Below, one piece after another: positions 1-5,852 of a stretch of DNA of 7,212 bases. This DNA comes from Gammaproteobacteria bacterium. GTDB taxonomy: Bacteria > Pseudomonadota > Gammaproteobacteria > Chromatiales > Chromatiaceae. Position numbers and translations under genes: made by a program. The stretch covers positions 1 to 7,212 of the forward strand of contig JAJRUY010000213.1 in the NCBI GenBank assembly GCA_024277555.1, given 5' to 3'. The stretch's first letter is position 1. The number at the start of each line of letters is the position of its first letter. The notes below the pieces were generated by a model that saw nothing but the letters and a program-made list of their open reading frames with translations, was not told the origin of the DNA and made no database searches.

Positions 1-75
1 ACATTATTTCGCGTTTCTATGTCAGGATCTGGGGTATAGCTTTCAGTTCCGCAGTAATTGCCGGAAACAACAGCT

Positions 76-936
76 TCATGGCAGGCAGGAGACAAGGGCT
101 CTGGCCGGGTTGGATGGAGTGCGCCCGGCATGTGTCACCAGCCCCAGGGAGCGGCTCAATTTCAGCTTGAGCGGCAGTGTTTTCAGGTTGGACTGTTCCA
201 GCATGGTTTTCGGCAGCAAGCTCCACCCGAGGTTGATCTCTGTAAGCATTTTCAATGTTTCCATGTAGTTGGTGGACATACATGATGTTATTTCAAGGTT
301 TTGCTCAGCAAGAGCCAACTCCAGTATATTTCTGGTATAGGTACTCGGCCCGGGCAATACGGCCGGATAGCGGGCAAGCATTTGCAGGGATACATTTGGC
401 ATGTTTGCCAGCACATGCTCGGGTGCGGTGACGAAACAGAGTTCATCTCGCCACAGCTCGCGGGTTTGCAGATGCCCGGGGTTTTCATTGGGCAGGGTGA
501 CAATGGCCATTTCCAGTTCGCCCCTGTCCACGGCCCGGCAGGCAGCTTCGGAATCCATGAAGCGGATATCCAGGTCTGCCTGGGGGAAACGGTGGCGAAA
601 ACGCTTCAGCACGGGGGGAAGACGGTGCAGACCGATGTGATGACTGGTTCCCAGCAGCAACAGGCCGGAGACTTCGGTTTGCAGATTGCTCGCCAGGTGC
701 TTCATGTCCTGGGCCTGGAGAAGCATTTCCCGCGCCTTGGGCAGCAGTACTTCTCCTGCATGGGTCAGGCGTGCGCGCCGTCCGATACGATCGAACAGTT
801 TGATATCGAGCTCTTCCTCCAGAGCTGCCAGACGTTTGCTCACCGCAGGTTGGGTAAGGTAGAGCTGTTGTGCTGCTGCCGAGAATGAGCCGCTGTCAGC
901 AACAGCCAGAAAGGCGCGTAAACTTCCAAATTCCAT
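76..936 (-). CDS. LysR-type transcriptional regulator, divergent from leuCDB
   Basis: The 286-residue product reads as a complete LysR-family regulator. Residues 1-60 form the winged helix-turn-helix: the opening MEFGSLRAFLAVADSGSF is the family's usual N-terminus, the recognition region is about residues 17-43 (SFSAAAQQLYLTQPAVSKRL), and the wing ends near RRARLT. A linker helix covers about residues 59-88. The rest, from GLLLLGTSHHIG onward, is the periplasmic-binding-protein-like effector domain. The length is at the short end of the usual 290-330 residues, but nothing looks broken. The start is supported by the N-terminal family match; the nearest AGGA (minus strand, 952-949) sits 12 nt upstream, which is long spacing. 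The gene diverges from leuC with a shared 106-bp control region containing a T-N11-A palindrome. Inference: it regulates leuCDB and itself. In Pseudomonas a LysR gene also lies beside leuC. The effector is unknown, so I give no gene symbol. Confidence 0.93.
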   Translation of the reverse strand: MEFGSLRAFLAVADSGSFSAAAQQLYLTQPAVSKRLAALEEELDIKLFDRIGRRARLTHAGEVLLPKAREMLLQAQDMKHLASNLQTEVSGLLLLGTSHHIGLHRLPPVLKRFRHRFPQADLDIRFMDSEAACRAVDRGELEMAIVTLPNENPGHLQTRELWRDELCFVTAPEHVLANMPNVSLQMLARYPAVLPGPSTYTRNILELALAEQNLEITSCMSTNYMETLKMLTEINLGWSLLPKTMLEQSNLKTLPLKLKLSRSLGLVTHAGRTPSNPARALVSCLP

Positions 937-945
937 CTGTCTTTG

Positions 946-962
946 TATTCCTGAAAAGAATA
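946..962. promoter_or_regulatory. LysR-type operator (T-N11-A palindrome)
   Basis: The sequence TATTC-N7-GAATA is a perfect 5-bp inverted repeat, centred at 954 and containing the T-N11-A core (T948, A960) typical of LysR-family recognition sites. It lies 10 bp from the LysR start codon, which suits autoregulation, and about 50-55 bp upstream of the probable leuC transcription start, close to where LysR activators usually bind. The motif is seen directly; its use by the adjacent regulator is inference. Confidence 0.6.
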
Positions 963-973
963 GTATTAATGAA

Positions 974-1002
974 AAATATGAATTTGTTTTATTGATTATA
1001 GC
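974..1002 (+). promoter_or_regulatory. Candidate activator-dependent promoter of leuCDB
   Basis: A -10-like TATAGC at 997-1002 matches consensus at its first four positions. The -35 region 17 bp upstream (974-979, AAATAT) does not resemble TTGACA, as expected of a promoter needing an activator. Positions 961-1000 contain only 5 G or C bases. The -10 overlaps the minus-strand TATAAT of the LysR gene. Position and weakness fit LysR activation, but this is inference. Confidence 0.3.
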
Positions 1003-1023
1003 GGGTTAGGCTCTGATCCTGAA
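995..1023 (-). promoter_or_regulatory. Candidate sigma-70 promoter of the LysR gene
   Basis: Read on the minus strand there is a perfect -10 hexamer TATAAT (1000-995) with a weak -35, TTCAGG (1023-1018), 17 bp upstream. Transcription would start near 988 and give a leader of about 50 nt that includes the T-N11-A palindrome, so bound regulator could repress its own gene. The -35 matches consensus at only three positions. Confidence 0.4.
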
Positions 1024-1042
1024 CAATGAACGGAAAACAGCC

Positions 1043-2446
1043 ATGACAGCCAAAACACTCTATGACAAATTGTGGGATGCCCATGTCGTTCGCGTCGATG
1101 AACATGGCACCAGCTTGCTTTATATCGACCGGCAATTGGTGCATGAGGTGACTTCTCCCCAGGCATTTGAAGGGATGAGGCTGGCGGGGCGCAAGCCCTG
1201 GCGGGTTTCTGCAAATCTGGCGACACCGGATCACAATGTACCAACAACGGATCGCTCGGCAGGCATTGTTGATCCCATCTCCCGTTTGCAGGTGGAAACC
1301 CTGGATCGAAACTGCGAGGAGTTTGGTATCGTCGAATTTCACATGAATGATCCCCGCCAGGGCATCGTGCATGTGGTGGGGCCGGAGCAGGGCGCCACCT
1401 TGCCGGGGATGACCGTGGTCTGCGGTGATTCCCACACGGCGACGCACGGTGCTTTTGGCGCGTTGGCCTTCGGTATCGGTACCTCCGAGGTGGAGCATGT
1501 GCTGGCCACCCAGTGCCTGATCCAGAAAAAATCCAGAGCCATGCTCATTGACGTGCAGGGCAAGGTGGGCAAAGGTGTGACCGCCAAGGACATCGTGCTG
1601 GCCATCATCGGCAAAATCGGTACTGCGGGCGGTACTGGCTATGCTATCGAATTTGCCGGTGAAGCCATTCGTGATCTTTCTGTCGAAGGCCGTATGACCG
1701 TGTGCAACATGGCCATCGAAGCCGGCGCCCGTGCCGGTTTTGTGGCGGTGGATGAAAAGACCATCGACTATGTCAAAGGCCGTCCCTATGCGCCGTCTGC
1801 TGACTTGTGGGACAAGGCCGTCGCCAACTGGAAGGGCCTGCATTCCGACGAGGGCGCAACTTTCGATAAGGTAGTGATCCTGGATGCGGGCAAAATCGAA
1901 CCCCAGGTTACCTGGGGAACCTCACCGGAAATGGTGGTGGATGTAAATGCACGGGTGCCTGATCCTGACAGGGAAGCAGATGAAGTGAAGGCCAATGGAA
2001 TGCGCCGGGCCCTGGAATACATGGGGCTGGAAGCAGGTACGCCCATTACCGGCATCCAGGTGGACAAGGTATTCATCGGTTCCTGCACCAACTCCCGCAT
2101 CGAGGATTTGCGCGCCGTCGCCGAAATCGCCAAAGGCAGGAAGGTGGCGGACAACATCAAGCAGGCTTTGGTAGTCCCCGGTTCCGGTCTGGTAAAAAAA
2201 CAGGCGGAAGAAGAGGGGCTGGACAGGATTTTCATCGAAGCAGGCTTCGAGTGGCGTGAGCCGGGCTGCTCCATGTGCCTGGCTATGAATGCCGATCGCC
2301 TGGAACCGGGGGAGCGTTGCGCTTCCACCTCCAACCGTAATTTCGAAGGGCGCCAGGGTATTGGCGGGCGTACCCATCTGGTCAGTCCCGCCATGGCTGC
2401 TGCCGCAGCAGTCGTCGGGCGATTTACTGATGTACGGGAGTTCTGA
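1043..2446 (+). CDS. leuC: 3-isopropylmalate dehydratase, large subunit
   Basis: With LeuD, this subunit forms cytoplasmic isopropylmalate isomerase, which converts 2-isopropylmalate to 3-isopropylmalate by dehydration and rehydration, the second committed step of leucine synthesis. The 467-residue length is normal (E. coli LeuC has 466). It is an aconitase-superfamily protein: the N-terminus is TLYDKLWDAHVV, the motif CGDSHTATHGAFGALAFGIG is intact, and the three [4Fe-4S] ligands are Cys348 (GSCTNSRIEDLRA), Cys409 and Cys412 (PGCSMCLAMN). The conserved C-terminal GERCASTSNRNFEGRQG and GGRTHLVSPAMAAAAAV blocks are present. The start is supported by alignment with known LeuC N-termini and by GGAA at 1032-1035, 7 bp upstream. 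It is the first gene of leuC-leuD-leuB, with leuD 2 bp downstream. The fourth iron of such clusters is exposed and oxygen-sensitive in this family. Confidence 0.98.
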   Translation: MTAKTLYDKLWDAHVVRVDEHGTSLLYIDRQLVHEVTSPQAFEGMRLAGRKPWRVSANLATPDHNVPTTDRSAGIVDPISRLQVETLDRNCEEFGIVEFHMNDPRQGIVHVVGPEQGATLPGMTVVCGDSHTATHGAFGALAFGIGTSEVEHVLATQCLIQKKSRAMLIDVQGKVGKGVTAKDIVLAIIGKIGTAGGTGYAIEFAGEAIRDLSVEGRMTVCNMAIEAGARAGFVAVDEKTIDYVKGRPYAPSADLWDKAVANWKGLHSDEGATFDKVVILDAGKIEPQVTWGTSPEMVVDVNARVPDPDREADEVKANGMRRALEYMGLEAGTPITGIQVDKVFIGSCTNSRIEDLRAVAEIAKGRKVADNIKQALVVPGSGLVKKQAEEEGLDRIFIEAGFEWREPGCSMCLAMNADRLEPGERCASTSNRNFEGRQGIGGRTHLVSPAMAAAAAVVGRFTDVREF

Positions 2447-2448
2447 GC

Positions 2449-3099
2449 ATGGAAAAATTCAACACCTTCAAGGGCAGGGTCTGCCCCCTGGATCGCGCCA
2501 ACGTGGATACGGATGCCATCATTCCCAAGCAGTTCCTCAAATCCATCAAGCGCACGGGCTTTGGACCCAACTTGTTTGATGAGTGGCGTTATCTCGATCA
2601 CGGTGAGCCGGGCATGGATCCGGCCAGCCGCAAGCCCCATCCGGATTTCGTCCTCAATGATCCCCGTTATGCTGGCGCCAGCATATTGCTCACGCGCAAA
2701 AACTTCGGCTGCGGCTCCTCCCGGGAGCACGCTCCCTGGGCCTTGCTGGACTATGGTTTCCGGGTCATTATCGCGCCAAGCTTCGCGGATATTTTCTTCA
2801 ACAACTGTTTCAAGAATGGCATCCTGCCCATCGTCCTGGACGAAGCAATCGTAGAAGAACTGTTCCGCAAGTCCGGTGCCGGGCAGGCGCTGGAAATCAC
2901 CGTGGACCTGGAAAGCCAGAAACTGGTGCTGGAAGATGGCGAGGAAATTGGTTTCGAGGTAGACAGCTTTCGCAAGTACTGTTTGCTGCAAGGCCTGGAC
3001 GATATCGGTCTGACCTTGCAGCATGTGGGCGAGATTCGTGCCTACGAAGAGCGCCGCAAGCAGGAAGCACCCTGGTTGTTCACCAACCCGACAATCTGA
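2449..3099 (+). CDS. leuD: 3-isopropylmalate dehydratase, small subunit
   Basis: This is the small (swivel-domain) subunit that completes isopropylmalate isomerase with LeuC. The product has 216 residues, slightly longer than the 201 of E. coli and similar to Pseudomonas. The N-terminal block DRANVDTDAIIPKQFLK (residues 15-31) is conserved, and the signature NFGCGSSREHAPWAL (residues 85-99) is intact and followed by DYGFRVIIAPSFADIFFNNCFKNG. The start codon lies 2 bp after the leuC stop and is preceded by GGGAG at 2436-2440 inside the end of leuC, so translation is probably coupled and subunit ratios kept even. Pseudomonas aeruginosa, as I recall it, has an extra gene between leuD and leuB; none is present here. 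Confidence 0.98.
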   Translation: MEKFNTFKGRVCPLDRANVDTDAIIPKQFLKSIKRTGFGPNLFDEWRYLDHGEPGMDPASRKPHPDFVLNDPRYAGASILLTRKNFGCGSSREHAPWALLDYGFRVIIAPSFADIFFNNCFKNGILPIVLDEAIVEELFRKSGAGQALEITVDLESQKLVLEDGEEIGFEVDSFRKYCLLQGLDDIGLTLQHVGEIRAYEERRKQEAPWLFTNPTI

Positions 3100-3114
3100 C
3101 CGAGATAAATGTAA

Positions 3115-4188
3115 ATGAGCAAAAAATTACTAATACTGCCGGGAGACGGCATCGGCCCGGAAATCGTCAACCAGGCGATGAAGGTGCTGGACAAACTGGC
3201 TGGTGAAGGCCTGGACATTGAGCTGGACGAGGCCCTGGTGGGTGGCGCTGCCATTGATGCCACGGGCGTACCTCTGCCGGAGACTACCCTGGACATGGCC
3301 AGAGAGTCCGATGCCATCTTGCTGGGCGCCGTGGGTGGCTACCAGTGGGAATCACTGGACATTTCCATTCGCCCGGAAAAAGGGCTGCTGGGCTTGCGCG
3401 CGGGGCTGAACCTGTTCGCCAATCTGCGCCCGGCGATCCTCTATCCGCAACTGGCGGATGCCTCCACTCTCAAGCCCGAAGTGGTGTCCGGCCTGGATAT
3501 CATGATTGTGCGCGAGCTCACCGGCGGCATCTATTTCGGCCAGCCCCGGGGCGTGCGCGAGCTGGAGAGTGGCGAGAAGGAAGGTTTCAACACCCTGGTG
3601 TACCGGGAGAGTGAAATCGAACGCATCCTGCGTGTGGCCGGCGATATCGCCCGCAAGCGTGATAGCCGGGTCTGTTCCGTGGACAAGGCCAATGTGCTGG
3701 AATGCACGGAGCTGTGGCGGGAAGTGGCCAGCCGGGTCATGGAACAGGACTACAATGATGTGGAACTGAGCCACATGTATGTGGACAATGCCGCCATGCA
3801 GCTGGTGCGCGCCCCCAAGCAGTTCGATGTGATGGTTACCACCAATATGTTCGGCGATATCCTTTCCGACTGCGCCGCCATGCTTACCGGTTCCATCGGT
3901 ATGCTGCCTTCCGCTTCTTTGGACGAAAATGGCAAGGGCATGTACGAACCCATCCATGGTTCTGCGCCGGACATTGCCGGGCAAAATCTCGCCAATCCCC
4001 TGGCGACCATTTTGTCCGTGGCCATGATGTTGCGCTACAGCCTGGATGAGCCGGTCATGGCGGAGCGCATCGAGACAGCGGTGAACAAGGTGCTGGATGA
4101 TGGCTTGCGCACCCGGGATATCATGGCGGATGGCATGACCGAGGCGGGAACGGAGGCCATGGGAGATGCGGTGGTTGCGGCGCTGTAA
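3115..4188 (+). CDS. leuB: 3-isopropylmalate dehydrogenase
   Basis: This NAD-dependent enzyme oxidises and decarboxylates 3-isopropylmalate to 2-oxoisocaproate, the keto acid transaminated to leucine. The product has 357 residues (E. coli 363) and belongs to the beta-decarboxylating dehydrogenase family. Visible features are the N-terminal LILPGDGIGPEIV, substrate-binding arginines near 95, 105 and 133, RELTGGIYFGQPRG with catalytic Tyr140, Lys191 in VDKANVLE, the metal-binding aspartates Asp225 (YVDNAAMQL), Asp248 and Asp252 (FGDILSDCAAMLTGS), and the NAD-binding loop IHGSAPDIAGQNLANP (280-295). The start lies 15 bp after leuD with a weak GAGA at 3102-3105. An in-frame ATG-TAA immediately upstream (3109-3114) cannot be the start because it stops at once. 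It is the last gene of the leu cluster before a repeat element. Confidence 0.98.
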   Translation: MSKKLLILPGDGIGPEIVNQAMKVLDKLAGEGLDIELDEALVGGAAIDATGVPLPETTLDMARESDAILLGAVGGYQWESLDISIRPEKGLLGLRAGLNLFANLRPAILYPQLADASTLKPEVVSGLDIMIVRELTGGIYFGQPRGVRELESGEKEGFNTLVYRESEIERILRVAGDIARKRDSRVCSVDKANVLECTELWREVASRVMEQDYNDVELSHMYVDNAAMQLVRAPKQFDVMVTTNMFGDILSDCAAMLTGSIGMLPSASLDENGKGMYEPIHGSAPDIAGQNLANPLATILSVAMMLRYSLDEPVMAERIETAVNKVLDDGLRTRDIMADGMTEAGTEAMGDAVVAAL

Positions 4189-4232
4189 AATATGAGATTC
4201 TTATCGGCTGGTGACAAGGCCGGATTGCTTCC

Positions 4233-4367
4233 GTCATTCCTGCGCACGACTCCATGGATGGAGGCGGTAGAATGAAGCAGGAAGCCCGAATCGAGGCATC
4301 CCACTGGCGAAGGTACTGAACGGTTCGTTGCTCCGTAGCGCTGGACTCCCTTCTGCGCGGGAATGAC
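4233..4367. repeat. REP/MITE-like element with terminal inverted repeats
   Basis: The 135-bp segment begins with GTCATTCCTGCGCA (4233-4246) and ends with the inverse of GTCATTCCCGCGCA (4354-4367): 14-bp terminal inverted repeats with one mismatch. The left half can fold on itself: TTCCTGC (4237-4243) pairs with GCAGGAA (4277-4283) and encloses the palindrome CTCCAT-GG-ATGGAG (4250-4263). The right end, CTGGACTCCC...GGGAATGAC, resembles the ATTCCCGC-type small intergenic repeats (dRS3/REP-like) widespread in proteobacteria. TTGCT occurs 3 bp outside each end (4225-4229 and 4371-4375), a possible target duplication. It encodes no convincing protein. As RNA it could form a stable hairpin between leuB and asd, affecting read-through or message stability. 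Confidence 0.7.
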
Positions 4368-4418
4368 AGCTTGCTAGGCCATGTAATTGAGCACCAATTT
4401 TTTAGACAGGATTCAAAC

Positions 4419-5534
4419 ATGAAAAGAGTAGGTTTTGTAGGCTGGCGCGGCATGGTGGGTTCTGTCCTCATGCAGCGCATGCGCGAGGAAAACGATTTCG
4501 ATGCCATCGAGGAGCCGGTGTTCTTCACCACTTCCCAGGCCGGGCAGCAGGGGCCGGATATCGGCAAGGACATCCCCCTGCTCAAAGATGCCACGAATAT
4601 TGATGAGCTGAAGAAAATGGAAATCATCGTCACCTGTCAGGGTGGTGACTATACCAAACAGGTGTTTGCCGATCTGCGTGCCAGCGGCTGGAGCGGCTAC
4701 TGGATCGACGCGGCTTCTGCCCTGCGCATGGCGGATCATGCGGTCATTGTCCTCGATCCCGTGAACAGGAATGTCATCGAAGATGCCATCGCCAATGGCA
4801 AGAAGGATTTCATCGGCGGCAACTGCACCGTGAGCCTGATGCTCATGGGCCTGGGCGGGTTGTTCCAGAACGGCCTGGTGGAATGGATGTCGGCCATGAC
4901 CTATCAGGCTGCTTCCGGCGCTGGTGCGCGCAACATGCGTGAGCTGCTGTCCCAGATGGGCGTCCTGGAGGATTGCGTCAGCGATTTGCTGGCCGATCCC
5001 GCTTCCGCCATTCTGGATATTGACCGCAAGGTGACAGAAGCCATGCGCTCCAATGATTTCCCCATGGACAACTTTGGCGTGCCTCTGGCGGGCAGCCTGA
5101 TTCCCTGGATCGACGTCAAGCTGGACAACGGCCAGAGCAAGGAAGAATGGAAAGGCCAGGTGGAGACCAACAAGATACTGGGTCGCTCCGGTAATCCCGT
5201 GCCCATCGATGGCCTGTGCGTGCGCATCGGCGCCATGCGCAGTCATTCCCAGGCATTGACTGTCAAGCTGAAAAAAGATGTGCCTCTGGATGAAGTTGAA
5301 GCCATAATTGCCGAGGCCAATCCTTGGTCGAAAGTCATTCCCAATGAACGGGACATAACCGTCCGGGAACTCACTCCGGCGAAGGTTACCGGCACTCTGG
5401 AAGTGCCCGTGGGAAGGCTGCGCAAGATGAACATGGGAGACGACTATCTGTCCGCCTTTACCGTGGGTGACCAGCTTCTGTGGGGAGCGGCAGAACCCCT
5501 CAGGCGCATGCTGACGATCCTTCTGCAGCAGTGA
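4419..5534 (+). CDS. asd: Aspartate-semialdehyde dehydrogenase
   Basis: This cytoplasmic enzyme reduces L-aspartyl-4-phosphate to L-aspartate 4-semialdehyde with NADPH, at the branch point for diaminopimelate/lysine, methionine and threonine. From the ATG at 4419 the product has 371 residues, close to E. coli (367). Visible features are the nucleotide-binding loop GFVGWRGMVGS (5-15), catalytic Cys136 in GGNCTVSLM, EEWKGQ (242-247) for phosphate and substrate binding, and the RIGAMRSHSQA block (269-279) with Arg269 and general-base His276. The single-cysteine signature and EEWKG place it in the Gram-negative form of the family. The frame is open back to an ATG at 4371, but the extra 16 residues are outside the family, and AGGA at 4408-4411 lies 7 bp before 4419. 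It follows leuB after a repeat-containing gap, so it may be co-transcribed or have its own weak promoter; I see no clear one. Confidence 0.97.
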   Translation: MKRVGFVGWRGMVGSVLMQRMREENDFDAIEEPVFFTTSQAGQQGPDIGKDIPLLKDATNIDELKKMEIIVTCQGGDYTKQVFADLRASGWSGYWIDAASALRMADHAVIVLDPVNRNVIEDAIANGKKDFIGGNCTVSLMLMGLGGLFQNGLVEWMSAMTYQAASGAGARNMRELLSQMGVLEDCVSDLLADPASAILDIDRKVTEAMRSNDFPMDNFGVPLAGSLIPWIDVKLDNGQSKEEWKGQVETNKILGRSGNPVPIDGLCVRIGAMRSHSQALTVKLKKDVPLDEVEAIIAEANPWSKVIPNERDITVRELTPAKVTGTLEVPVGRLRKMNMGDDYLSAFTVGDQLLWGAAEPLRRMLTILLQQ

Positions 5535-5541
5535 AGCGTGA

Positions 5542-5563
5542 ATTACCGCAAATTGTGCGTAAT
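5542..5563 (+). terminator. Weak terminator-like hairpin after asd
   Basis: ATTA-C-CGCA (5542-5550) pairs with TGCG-TAAT (5556-5563) around a 5-nt loop, giving 8 pairs with one bulged C, beginning 8 bp after the asd stop codon. A loosely T-rich stretch (GTTTGTATT and onward from 5566) follows. The stem is short and only half GC, so it would be a poor intrinsic terminator. The placement is right but the call is tentative. Confidence 0.3.
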
Positions 5564-5589
5564 CAGTTTGTATTCCATAGTTGTTTTGT

Positions 5590-5618
5590 TTGGTAAAAAT
5601 TTCGGTGTACGCTATAGT
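5590..5618 (+). promoter_or_regulatory. Sigma-70 promoter for fimV
   Basis: TTGGTA (5590-5595) and TATAGT (5613-5618) are separated by exactly 17 bp; they match the sigma-70 consensus at four and five of six positions. Transcription would begin near 5625 and leave a leader of roughly 228 nt before the fimV start. This separates fimV from asd, in keeping with their unrelated functions. Confidence 0.55.
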
Positions 5619-5623
5619 TAGCC

Positions 5624-5641
5624 GTAAATTGTTACATTTAC
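5624..5641. promoter_or_regulatory. Inverted repeat at the presumed fimV transcription start
   Basis: GTAAAT (5624-5629) and ATTTAC (5636-5641) form a perfect 6-bp inverted repeat with a 6-bp spacer (TGTTAC). It begins 5 bp after the -10 box, so a dimeric protein bound here would block initiation. I do not recognise the regulator. In RNA it would be only a weak AU-rich hairpin, so an operator is the more natural reading. Confidence 0.35.
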
Positions 5642-5852
5642 CCTGAGATTCGTTGGTTGCTGAATAATCAGGGGGGATTGCCGGGCGGCATTGAAATCTG
5701 AAGATGGCCTGGCAAAAGCACGGATGGTCAATTCGGTTCTTGGGTCATGATGGCAACCGGAATCTACAATCAGGCAACAGGGCTTGGGCGTTTCAGAATC
5801 ATTATTCCGGAACGCCCTCGAATACATGGCGGCAATCTCTAAGGGAGGGAAT
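5625..5852 (+). other. Long, potentially structured 5' leader of fimV
   Basis: The space between the inferred start site and the fimV ATG contains no credible gene but has several foldable parts. GGGCGTTTC (5786-5794) pairs with GGAACGCCC (5809-5817), continuing after one A-C mismatch into GAAT/ATTC (5796-5799/5804-5807) closed by a CATT tetraloop. ATTCGGTT (5731-5738) pairs with AACCGGAAT (5755-5763) with one bulged G. GATTGCCG (5676-5683) is complementary to CGGCAATC (5830-5837), extendable to 11 pairs with two G-U pairs, which would close the leader just before the Shine-Dalgarno GGGAGGG (5843-5849). No T tract follows the hairpins, so any control would act on translation or stability. I recognise no named riboswitch with confidence. 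Confidence 0.35.

Noticed and set aside
1..75. Search for a terminator or gene end downstream of the LysR gene
   Set aside because: No stable hairpin with a T tract on either strand and no conserved coding remnant; the open frames continuing from here run antisense to the LysR gene.
969..995. Possible leucine leader peptide before leuC (ATG with 8 sense codons)
   Set aside because: It has only one Leu codon, no ribosome-binding site and no terminator/antiterminator pair, so leu attenuation is not supported.
1026..1046. Six-codon frame whose TGA overlaps the leuC ATG (ATGA)
   Set aside because: It resembles translational coupling, but it lacks a Shine-Dalgarno sequence and is short enough to be chance.
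989..1843. Long minus-strand open frames antisense to leuC, leuD, leuB and asd (also 1786-3024, 3352-3984 and 4413-5246)
   Set aside because: They lie opposite convincingly conserved genes, show no recognisable domains, and are the kind of antisense open frames that codon bias in GC-rich genes creates.
4371..4418. Upstream ATG at 4371 as the asd start
   Set aside because: The 16 added residues do not match the family and begin 4 bp after the repeat element; the ATG at 4419 has the expected KRVGFVGWRGMVGS N-terminus and an AGGA 7 bp upstream.
4368..4418. Separate promoter for asd just after the repeat
   Set aside because: TTGCTA (4371-4376) and TTGAGC (4387-4392) could serve as -35 boxes, but neither has an acceptable -10 at 16-18 bp.
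4121..4633. 170-codon minus-strand open frame spanning the leuB end, the repeat and the asd start
   Set aside because: Its middle translates the REP/MITE-like element and its ends are antisense to leuB and asd; there is no family resemblance.
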